64,000 nt of DNA, from the NCBI GenBank assembly GCA_025331565.1, contig JAFREQ010000009.1, positions 5,383,501 to 5,447,500 of the forward strand, read 5' to 3'. Every line of letters begins with the position of its first letter. Within the stretch, counting starts at the first letter, position 1. The position numbers were made by a program, and so were the translations under genes. This stretch comes from Holacanthus passer. Lineage: Eukaryota > Chordata > Actinopteri > Pomacanthidae. A model generated the notes under the pieces. The model was given only the letters and a program-made list of their open reading frames with translations, was not told the origin of the DNA and made no database searches. Shown one piece after another: positions 1 to 41,801 of the stretch.

Positions 1-628
1 ATTACCTATCAGGGTTTTTGATTGCATCCTGGAAGTAATTCTTTTAAATAGGCCCTAATGGCCTCCAATCTGGGCTGATGACGACCTCAGAGAGTCCAAT
101 CGCAGATCCATTTAGGCCCTTTCAGACCCCTCCATGTACACTCTGAAACTCTCGCTCATTGCTCACATCCCCCCCCCTCCACCGCCGCCACCACTGCTAC
201 CTCTTTGCCCCATGTCGTGTCAGCGCCACATCTCTACGCTCCGCTACTCGCATGCGAAAGCACAGCGAGGATGAAAATCTGCCTCGAACTTAGATAAAGA
301 CGTCCTTTATTGCACGGAACAGGTCTTGGTGAAGATTAGAGAAGCTGATGATGACGGGGAGGTGAGCAAAGTAATTGAGAATGACAGCGAGAAAGATAGA
401 GTGAGACTGAGGTAGACACAAATAGAGCGTAATCCTGCTTTTAACTGGAAAAGACGAAGTAAGAGGGAGAAAGTCCAGGTTTCAGAGGAGGAAAACGAAG
501 CCAGGGGAGAAAGAACAGGTATGACAGATCTGTTAGGGATAAGGGGTGTGGGGGGAGGGGGGAGTGGTCGTCAGTATGTCAGGCTGTGTTATTATAGTCT
601 GAGGGGTTGGATGGAGGCATGAGAAAGT

Positions 629-806
629 GGAAGAAGAAGAGGAGGAGGGGGGGATGCATCAGACAGGAAGAGGGCTCGCCGTCTAATCCTCCAATTTTCT
701 TACATTACTGCTCCCCCTCCTTCTCTCCACCTCCGTCCTTCTCTCCGCCACCACCACCCTCCTCCTCCTCCTCCTCCACCTCTCTTCTCCTCCATCCCTC
801 CCTGCT
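629..806. repeat. Homopurine then homopyrimidine low-complexity block
   Basis: Positions 629-652 are almost pure A/G (GAA/GGA-type triplets and a run of seven G). Positions 711-806 are almost pure C/T with repeated TCC/CCT and CCA triplets. Such strand-asymmetric tracts can form triplex (H-DNA) structures in principle. The overlapping Pro/Ser-rich ORF on the + strand and the Glu/Gly-rich ORFs on the - strand are by-products of the composition. Confidence 0.7.
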
Positions 807-1794
807 GCCAGACCTGTCGACAAATGAAACTGGAGATAGCGGCAGCTTCACAGAGATTGACTTGAAGGAGTAAAACACACACAGAGAAGAGAGAGCGAGA
901 CATAGACCTCCTGTACCTCTAACAACATAAATGTACCTAGAAAACCCCAGTGGCTCAGTCATCTATTGTTCTGTGCTTGACAAAAAAAAAACCCACTGTG
1001 GAGGTTCCTACATGTGCTATATGCTTTTTTCGCAAACTTTCCTCCACTTTGGTCAAACAATAATTCACAGCTATATGAGCAGGGAAATGCACCCACCGAT
1101 TTGAATGACGCGCAGAGAAAATGCAGCTGTCTTGTTGTGAAAGCCGCCCTGAGCATGATCAATAGCTTCCTGCTGATGAGGAGAAAAACCTGATGACAGA
1201 ATATTAAATTAAAGAGATTGTTTTACGCCAGGAATGTATTAACGGCTCACTTAGCAGAATTACGAAGCAATGATGACAAACAAGGTTCCTTTGCCAGGCA
1301 ATGCCGCTTGTTAATATGCTGAACCTTGTTTATTTATTGATAGATATTTTTCCCCTGCAGGATTGGTTCATTATATTTAATACAGAGACATACTGTACCT
1401 GGCTGGCCTGGCACTGATTTGATGAATGTCTGCTGTTGATTAAATCTGGGCTTTGCTATTGGGAATGAAGCCGGGTTTTTAGGGGAATTAAACTCACAAA
1501 TTCAGAGTAATGGTCCTACAATTTACAGTCGATTTCCTCTGACTAACAACGATCACATTGAACAGTTTGAGGCATTGCCCTTGAATGTTTCTCTAACAGG
1601 TGAAAGCAGCCAAAAATGCTCTTCACCCCCCCCCCTTTCTGCTAGTAACAAACCCAAATTGGCTCAATCTTGACCTTTCCTGCTTTTGTGTCTAATTTCC
1701 AGCAAACAAGACGACTCGATTTTTCTCGCATCTCCTCCAAAAAATAGAAGTTCGCACTATGTTCTCATCTTCCCCTCTTCACCATAATTTAGTG

Positions 1795-1990
1795 ATTTCC
1801 ATTTCCCCGCCCTCTTGATTGATTTGCATTCCAATCACTTCTCATTGGGCGAGGCAGAACCCTGACTGAGTGGGACTAATTTGCCATGCTAATGAGATGG
1901 CTCCGACAAACAGAGCCAGCTGGAGACCAGAGTAAATGATCCTGTCATCAGTCAAGAACACAAACATGGCTAACAGCTAATTAGCTCGCG
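1795..1990. promoter_or_regulatory. Candidate distal enhancer (motif-dense block)
   Basis: The block holds a perfect POU octamer core on the minus strand (ATTTGCAT at 1822-1829), a CCAAT motif just after it, and clustered TAAT homeodomain cores (1877-1880, 1890-1893, and around 1978-1983). Low repeat content and motif density suggest a conserved non-coding element about 6 kb upstream of tle4. This is an impression from composition only. Confidence 0.22.
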
Positions 1991-3473
1991 GCAGTTTGTA
2001 GAGGTGACATTCTATCTGATCTGTGCCGCGGTGGAAAAGAAGAAGGAAAAAAAAGGGATTGGGGGGGCACAATAAAGGAGAGAGGAAAGGGGAGGAGGAA
2101 GGTTTGGTTTGCTGATGAATTTGGCTTTTTGTTTTCCTGAACACATGCAATATAAAACACACAGACACACACGCAGACATCTATAACTTCCCCCTGTTTC
2201 CTTTGCATTATGCCGTGCAATGAGGATAAGAGCGAGTATGTGCCATCAGAACGAGGGGAGAAAATATGCTAAGCAGACAATCAGAGGTGTACCCCCTGGT
2301 GCTAAACAGCCAATCATGGCTGTCCCAGTGTGTGTCACCAGCCAGCAGGAGGCAGAATTAGTCCTGGTTAGCAGCCAGAGTCCCGCAGAGTGGCTGATTA
2401 GTCTTTTAGACTGAAGAGGAGACAGAATGTTAAAAGTACAACCGCCTATCTGAGACTCTTCTGCAAAGCAAAGGCCTTTTTATATTAAAAAAAAAAAAAA
2501 AAAGTTAGCAGCCTCATTGTTGCCTTGTGAATGTGATACACTGAACCAAACTATAATTACCTTTACCAGTTTTGCACACACGCTTTTAAGCATATTTAAA
2601 TAATTGATATGCTGCATTGATGTCTGATATAAGATGCATTAAAATTTTCCACTACAGAATAAAGAATGACCCCCAAATTTAGCATCTATAAGCAGTATAC
2701 AAACTTTTAATAAAGGCTTTATAAGACATTGTAATGTAGTTGTAAGCAAATAAAAGTGTTTATTAATGTATTTGTCAAAAACTGTAACTCTTCCCATAAG
2801 TGGAGGCTGGTATATAAACACACATTTGAATGACAATATAGTAAAACACAGTTGCAATAATGTAATATATATATGTCCTCTTCACAGGGGAAACTATTAT
2901 TGTTGACTGCATCTTAATAAAATGTCCTTATATCTGCTCATAACTACATTATAGTTTGTTGTAAAGCCTTATCAAATGTTAATATCCTGCTTATAAATAC
3001 TAAATAAGGGCACTTAAAGTAAAGTGTTGCCCACAATACCTTCTTCTATGATGTCTTTCTAAACTAGTGTCATGTACGTTTTGGGATGCTGTAGCTCTGA
3101 TTAGCTCGCTGCATTATTTAGACCCTCAGGATTTCCTTTTTTTTTTTTCAGCTGTTCTCGATGTCACCACTTCCCTGTTAATTAATTGTTCTTCATCCTA
3201 CTCTGTCTCCCTTTTTTCTGCTTTCAGTGTCTTGGTCTGTTTGTCATCTGGTCGCTCCATGCTATTTCGGTTTTTATCAGCACAAACACTTCGCATCCAA
3301 CCATTTGTAATCTAATAAAGAAATGGCAGCAATCTGTATGTTCCTTTTGGGGGACTGGATGACTTTGAGCACCAGATGCTGATGTTCCCCCAGAGTCGTT
3401 ACTGTGATGGAGCCGATCCTTAACTGTCTCCAATAAAGACACACACTTCCTCTCTTTCTCCCTCTCTCTGTCT

Positions 3474-3513
3474 CACACACACACACACACAAACACACAA
3501 CACACACACACAC
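3474..3513. repeat. Interrupted (CA)n microsatellite
   Basis: CA dinucleotides are interrupted by AAACAC and CAAC units and preceded by a CT-rich tract (about 3446-3472). Confidence 0.85.
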
Positions 3514-3539
3514 CGCCTCCCCTTGCTCACTCAGTGTGG

Positions 3540-3720
3540 AGGCAGGATTAACCTGCTGGTATCGGAGTAAATCCAGCGTTGCCTCCGCCTCTCTGTCTCT
3601 GTGTCTGAGGAGGCCTGGTTATCCCTTCACACAAGCTCCCTGTTCAAAGGGGCGGCTGCCGGGGATTAATGACATGTTAAAGGGGCGAGCATGGGGGATT
3701 TAGACGCAGCTTGCTGTAAG
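3540..3720. promoter_or_regulatory. Candidate enhancer with TCF and GGATTA motifs
   Basis: The block contains two GGATTA sites (3545-3550 and 3663-3668; K50 homeodomain type such as OTX/PITX/GSC) and a TTCAAAG match to the TCF/LEF core WWCAAAG (3643-3649). TLE proteins are recruited by TCF/LEF and by eh1-bearing homeodomain repressors, so the motif content is suggestive. No conservation data support it. Confidence 0.22.
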
Positions 3721-4365
3721 GACAGGAGATTTAAGAACACGGACCAGTGGCTAGTGCTCATTGAAGTATGATTAGTTAGACACTGTACCCCCAACACACA
3801 CACAGACAGTGACAGACAGGTGCTATATTATTATTCCATATACCCAGAGGATGGTGTGGAGCAGAAAGGACAATACTGTTGTGCTTGTCTTGTAGTAAAT
3901 GCACCTCTGTAACTCTGCTGACCTGTGGGACAACAGCAGAAGCCTGGATCCCAACAAGAAGAGCCTGAGGTCATAAATGTGTTTAATTTATTTTGAGGTT
4001 CCTATCCTTTAAATTTGTGTTGTATGTAAAGCATTATGAATTACCTACATAAATAAATTTGGCTTGTCATACCATGATGAGTGTCAGTGAATAGGACATT
4101 TTGTGAGATAGAGATGCATTTGAACAACCTCCGTCGTGTGATAACAACTTCTCAGGTGACAGAATATGTGCAAAGAGTAGGTTATTTATGTTTAGGAATC
4201 GAACAGTGTTTGTTCATTAAACCTACAGTGTTCGTGTGCATACATGTAAAGCATGCATTGTTATGTAGCATAATGCATAAAAGACGTCATCAGTCAAACC
4301 AGTTAAAAGTCTAATACGTGACAGACTCTACAAGACTTTTCTGAACTTGTTGGTGAGCTGAAGTT

Positions 4366-4692
4366 AAAAGGGAACTCCACCGATTTTACACGTCAAAGTC
4401 CATTACCAGATCTTGGCCTCAAAAAGTTGCGTGAATCCTTTTGGGGCTCTGGATGAGCTGCGCAAAATCTGATAAATTGCCTCAAGTGATGTCACTTGAG
4501 TCAGCGTCAGTTGGAAAATGAAAAAACTTCTGGAGGTTTGAAGTTAGAACGAAGCGATCTTACCTCTGCAGCCTGCTCCTCATCTGCTCAAGGCTACTCA
4601 CATGACATGTTGTACTGTGGCTAACGTAGTTGCCTGAATTTGACAAGGAAGGATAATGTGTGGAGTATAAAACAGCAATATCTCTCTTGCAT
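4366..4692. repeat. Interspersed repeat, family A copy 1
   Basis: This stretch matches 19210-19610 over its length. Shared blocks include the start (GGGAACTCC...), a central TTGCCTCAAGTGATGTCACTTGA segment, GATCTTACC, and a terminal TGACAAGGAAG segment followed by a variable ATATAAA/GAATAAAA stretch and CTCTC. Divergence is moderate, so both are old copies. I cannot name the family. A non-autonomous element is likely, because no coding capacity is seen. Confidence 0.7.
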
Positions 4693-5084
4693 CATAGCCT
4701 TTTCATCCTTTGTAAGGGCAACAGTGTTATAGAAGTGCAATGTTAAAGATTTTTTCAAGCTTGACAGAGGGTCAATACTATGACCAGTGGACTGTGTGTG
4801 TGAGAGTGTATGGATGTCAGAGTTAGTAATAGTGAGGGAGTATGATATTAGATATAAGCAGATACTGTGGGAGGTGATGTGTGTGTATTTGTGTGTGTGT
4901 GAGTGAAAGCACTGAGGACTGGAATCAGATTAAGCGACATACAGGTGCTGATAGCTAGTCGGGATCAGCTCACTGAACAAGATGTTAGGGCTAGGGTTTC
5001 TCGCCACCCACTCCTCACCTCAACCCTGGTCAAGCCTCGCTCTCGCCTTAATCCCCCCCTCCCTCTATAAGCCACTCGGCCCTC

Positions 5085-5087
<3 letters not shown>

Positions 5088-5118
<31 letters not shown>
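5088..5118. repeat. (CA)n microsatellite
   Basis: About 15 CA units lie here, inside an otherwise unremarkable non-coding region upstream of tle4. Confidence 0.9.
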
Positions 5119-5119
<1 letters not shown>

Positions 5120-6339
5120 AACCTGCTACCCATCTACCCTCAAAATCCGCTCCTGTGCAATCTCCCGTGCATCAGCTGCCAAATGAAGTTCCTCTTTAGA
5201 AAAAAAAACTTGGCTGTTGAATCGTCTGAGGCGTCGTGGCTGGCGGCAGAGGCAGCCCTTCTGTTGAAGCCAATAATCCGGCGTCAGGGCTTCAGGTGCG
5301 CAGAGGGATGTGATTGACAGGGCTCGATATGAGGCCCTCGCCTCACTTGACATTTGGGTTTCATAAGGTCTGGAACAAAAGGCAGGGGCAAAATAATCAG
5401 AGAGGGGCGCAGGCAAATAAATCTGTTTATTCCTTCTCACCTGCCCCCCTCCCTCACCTCTGCACCTCCCATGCTCGCCCACATCACGGCTCAACCCTTG
5501 GAGGGGAAAGAGGGAGGGCACGATATTACCTTTTCTGAGCCTTAGTGGATTCACGCACTATGACAGCAGGTCACTTTAGGCCCTGTGCTTACCTGAGATA
5601 TTAGTTTGTATGTGTGGTAGATAGAGATGTGTATTTGAATGGCTGAAGCGGTGTGTATGTGTGCACAATCCCCGTGTATGTATGAGGGAGAGGCAGAGAC
5701 AACAGGAAAGACAGAGAGACAGAGGCAGACAGACGAGAGGAGAGAGGACTGATGCAGTGTCATATTGTGGATAATGCCCGTGTGTGTGTGTGTGTTTGAG
5801 CAAGCGTACATAAAAGAATATGTAACGATGACAGAGCTCCTCTTTTATCATGTTAGAGCAGCACAGCAGCTTTAAGATACAATTAGACCTTTGTATTATA
5901 ACGGATCTGATCCTGAATGCGGCTTTAAGAAATATGAAGCGCAGCAGAGGATGATTAAGATTTTCGACACAGTCAGTTAGTGCCGCTAAATGACTGAATG
6001 CAGTGGTTAAGTGAGCTGCTGACCCAGCAACAGTGTGTTTCATCTACCCACACCAAACATCTACTCACAGCAGTGAATGTAGACAGACTGTACACACAGA
6101 GAGAGAGATTAAGACTCTACTGGATCATAGCACTGATGCAGGGTAGACAACTAATAATGATTCTTGCTCATTTAAGTAATTTTAGTGCTATAATTAATAC
6201 TTTTATAATAGCAATATATCAAACGATAATGTTAAAACAACATGACAATATGAAAGAGGTCACTCATACAGAGGATAATCACTTGAATCGAGTTGAGTTT
6301 CAACTCATTGTTTAGCTGTCTGGCCAATTGTTTTGCTTC

Positions 6340-6765
6340 ACTCTCACTTTATTTAAGTACAGCTTTGATTTACTTGTGCTTCACTTGAGCATTCCCATTT
6401 ACTGCTACTTTATCTACCCCACTATAATTACAATCCAATGCGTTTATTCATTCGATCAACTTTAGTTACTTTGCAGATTCTGATTATTAATACAAAATAT
6501 AATCGACGAATAAAGTATGATCTATTATTACAGGTTAAAATAAGATACTATTAAGTACTGCAAATAAAGTTAGCCCCACCTTTACCAGCGGCAACATTAA
6601 AGTGATGAACACATTAATATTGAATTAATCAATCTTTTATGATATGATTTTAATATAATACTTTTGTACTTTTACTTTACTACATTTTGACTGCAGGACT
6701 TTTCTAGAGTGTGGTACTGCTACTTTTACTTCAGTGAAATATCTGAGTACTTCTTCCACCATTGC
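6340..6765 (+). repeat. Teleost interspersed repeat ending TTCTTCCACCA
   Basis: AT-rich sequence with repeated TACTTTTACTT/ACTTTATCTA phrases and a diagnostic end reading CTGAGTACTTCTTCCACCAT. I recognise this from memory as one of the commonest interspersed repeats in percomorph genomes. Its class is uncertain to me and no coding sequence is present. Confidence 0.6.
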
Positions 6766-7079
6766 CAGACTGCAGGTGCAACAGTCCAAACACTTGTAAA
6801 CACTTGTTCTTAAGGTAGAATAAAGGAAGTTGACAAAGTGCTGGTGGGCCTGCAGCCTGATATAATCCGCCTCTGTAGCAGTAATAATAATTCACATTAA
6901 ATGTTAAACAATATATCGTCTCGTTTACATCCTATACAAACCAGGCTGCAGTCTGTGGACACAACATCAGACAGTTTTAGGCTTTTCGATTAAAAAACAA
7001 AAAGGAAAAACAGAGACACCTCAGATCCATATGTGTAAAAAACACACATAAATCAACAGATAGTTTCCAGATTTTAATC

Positions 7080-7400
7080 CCTGTGACATTTTCAGCAGCA
7101 GACCGAGCTCCCCCACGTGGGGTGTCCGCGTCGCCTCTCGTTCTGTCTGCAGTGATTGGGCGACATGTGGATGACTGGCAGGAGAAAAGAGCGCGTGTCC
7201 GCCTCCATTGGTTGCCTTTAATGGTCGCTCCTCCTTCGGACCGCGCGCTCATTGGCTCCGCGGAGCAGCCGGGAAGTTGTAGTTCTTTCCAGCAGACGCG
7301 CATCTGTAGTGCTTATTATCGCCTAATATGAATTAAACTACACGTCCCGACGTCACGGCTGCTGGCTCCTGTAATTGTTGTGAATATGTAAGTTGTGATC
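7080..7400 (+). promoter_or_regulatory. tle4: tle4 CpG-rich promoter
   Basis: The region is GC- and CpG-rich compared with flanking DNA and lies about 500-800 bp upstream of the start codon. It carries three ATTGG (inverted CCAAT, NF-Y type) pentamers in the same orientation at 7155-7159, 7207-7211 and 7251-7255, a perfect 12-bp palindrome CCCCACGTGGGG at 7111-7122 (E-box core CACGTG), and a CRE-like GACGTCAC at 7349-7356. No TATA box is evident. This fits a broad CpG-island promoter of a developmental gene. The start site is not determined. Confidence 0.6.
7111..7122. promoter_or_regulatory. CACGTG palindromic E-box
   Basis: A perfect 12-bp palindrome with a CACGTG core. This core is bound by bHLH and bHLH-zip factors (MYC/MAX, USF; some HES/HEY proteins prefer CACGTG or CACGCG). 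HES/HEY proteins recruit TLE, so feedback is conceivable, but the core alone does not identify the factor. Confidence 0.5.
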
Positions 7401-7898
7401 TCAGGACTGGTCGCTGCTAAATTTGGCTCGGCAGATGCGGGCGGGTGCAGCCGGAGAGGTGCGCGCGAGGATGCGATCATTTAACGGAGGCTGCAGGACA
7501 TGAAGCGATAAAACGAGCGGACAGGAGCTGGAGGAGATCAGGGGCTGACGAGACATGATGAGCCACAAGTGCGTGGTTTGCAGGGAGAATCAGAGAAAAT
7601 AGAGGATTGGTTTGTTAGTTCAGACTGAGACATTTTTACGCACAGAAGATTTTACGCACTGGAGGTTTTGGAGATTGAAGCAACTCCTGTTTTGATGATC
7701 ACCCTGAATGGACTTTAAAATACTGTCTAAAACAATGACTTTAAACCACAAGTCCAAGGATGTTTGCACTCTTCTCGGAACCTGCACATAACCCGCAAAC
7801 CGGCCGCTGACTCTCCTTTTACGCACGGGGCCAAAATCCGTGCCACGCATTTGATCTTTTTTTTTTCTTCTGTGGATGAACTGTGCAACACATCTTTA
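7400..7898 (+). other. tle4: tle4 5' UTR (approximate extent)
   Basis: GC-rich, CpG-containing sequence between the promoter motifs and the start codon, with no acceptor-like site needed to reach the coding exon. Several upstream ATGs exist, for example near 7556 and 7693. The reading frame of exon 1 stays open upstream to at least 7764 but without an in-frame ATG before 7899. The 5' end of the transcript is inferred. Confidence 0.45.
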
Positions 7899-40266
<32,368 letters not shown>

Positions 40267-41254
40267 GAGGGCTGCGGCCATTCATCGACAAGGCCGTCCT
40301 CCCACCCTGGCACTCTGCGACTTCTCCGTCACATATGTACAATTTTTAATATGTATAAAATGGATTTGAATGGAACTAAACAAACAAACCGAGTCTTTCT
40401 TGGACAGTGACCTTTTGACCTTTCAGGCGGTCGAACAAGCAGAACCAAGCACAGAGATTTTTTTTTTTCACTGAGTGGCTTTTTGTTGTTTTGAGGGTGA
40501 ATGAATGTCAACGTGCACTGAATGTGGAGAGGATGCTGTTGGTCAGATTACATTCCTTCACACTGTTTAGCCTCTGGTATACTTGTTTTTTTTTTGCAGC
40601 AGCTACAATACACTGTTCACATACTTTGTATTTCATATCTAGCTGGAGGCTTAAAAAGAGTCAGAGCCAACACCAGAACGTCTAACAACATAAGCATACT
40701 TAACTAAACATGGCAACACTTGAGATGATTTCTACTGGGTTCATGTAAATATCACTGGAGGAAAAGCAGCACTGGTGACGAGCTTGAGAAGTTTCTCTGT
40801 CATCGTTGTTGTCATCTTTTCAGAGAACCTTTCACATCCTGACACACTGCTTCTCCTCTGAAGGAGCGGGGGGAATATGCAGCGGTAGCCATCACGCACA
40901 CGTCAACATGTGGTTGAAAACAAGTATATCTGAGGCTTTATCCATTGACAACTTCCTGTGGACATTTGCATAAAAGCTCCACAGCTTTTATAAATGTGAG
41001 CCCTGAAGGCGGTGTTGTCGTTTTTTATATTTTGCTTCTGTCTCATTCTTGCCTTCAGGCGCTGTATGTTAATACCTCATACTGAATTTGCCTTTTTTTA
41101 TTGTCTGTTTGTTATGTTGGTTTAAACCAGTCAGATCAGCCTTCCATATGTGAAAAATGTAAAGTTTTCATGTCAGTGCTGTTCACTGACAAGATGATTA
41201 CATTTAGCTCCTACCAGGATGAACAAACTGAACCCACATACTGAAGACAGTTGT

Positions 41255-41672
41255 CCTTAAAAGTAATAGTTTGACACTATGGGAAACACACTTAATTGAT
41301 TTCTTGAAGGCGTCGGTGAGAAGATTGATATCAGCCAAGCGACAGATTTCTTAGTGTAGCATAAAGACTGGAAACAGGGCCAGGAAATACTCACATCGCT
41401 CCATGAAACCACAACTTGTTGTCCTTACACTTCAGTTTTTGCACAGATCAAACAAACGAGATATTTGTGTTAATTAGTGAGCTTGGAGATTGTATTTTAC
41501 CTTTGGACAAGCCAGTCTATCTGTTTCCCCTTGTTTTCACACTTAATGCTGAGTCAAGGTAAATGGCTGCTGTAGGTTCATATTTATGAGAGTATATATC
41601 GATCTTCTCGTCTTACTCTGTGCAAGAAAGCAAGTAATCGGGCATCCCAAAATGTTGAACTAGTCCTTTAAG
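41255..41672. mobile_element. Inverted-repeat DNA element, family C, in tle4 3' UTR
   Basis: The left end TAGTTTGACACTATGGGAAA and the reverse complement of the right end (TAGTTCAACATTTTGGGATG) match at 14 of 20 positions, and both continue to a TTTCTTG block, giving imperfect inverted termini of about 40 bp. The interior shares AGCATAAAGACTGGAAACAGG-type blocks with 13588-13890. No transposase. It is probably a non-autonomous transposon relic, transcribed if the 3' UTR extends past it. Confidence 0.65.
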
Positions 41673-41770
41673 TTCGGCTCATGTCTGTTTCTTTTCTACT
41701 TGCTGTATGTTGTCTTGAAGTATTTGTATTTATGTTCTCTCACAAAAATCTGGGTGAGGTGTGAGCTCAG

Positions 41771-41774
<4 letters not shown>

Positions 41775-41801
<27 letters not shown>
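41775..41801. repeat. (GT)n tract in the tle4 3' flank
   Basis: About 13 GT units; UG-rich RNA here could bind CELF/TDP-43-type proteins if transcribed. Confidence 0.88.

Larger units (their letters stand above)
1..7080. other. Gene-free region upstream of tle4
   Basis: I see no exon-like coding sequence here. ORFs in this stretch are short and follow pyrimidine-rich or CA-rich tracts. The region holds a homopurine/homopyrimidine block (about 629-806), small CA/GT arrays (3474-3513, 5088-5118), two interspersed repeats (about 4366-4692 and 6340-6765), and several moderately AT-rich, motif-dense blocks (about 1795-1990, 3540-3720, 5180-5400) that look like candidate enhancers. A developmental corepressor gene follows, so distal regulatory DNA is expected here, but conservation cannot be tested from one sequence. 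Confidence 0.6.

Noticed and set aside
607..962. Pro/Ser-rich + strand ORF and Glu/Gly-rich - strand ORFs
   Set aside because: Composition follows the homopurine/homopyrimidine tract; no conserved protein features.
5126..5554. 142-codon antisense ORF upstream of tle4
   Set aside because: No recognisable protein similarity, no linked exons, and it overlaps low-complexity sequence. The underlying DNA may be regulatory, but not as a gene that I can support.
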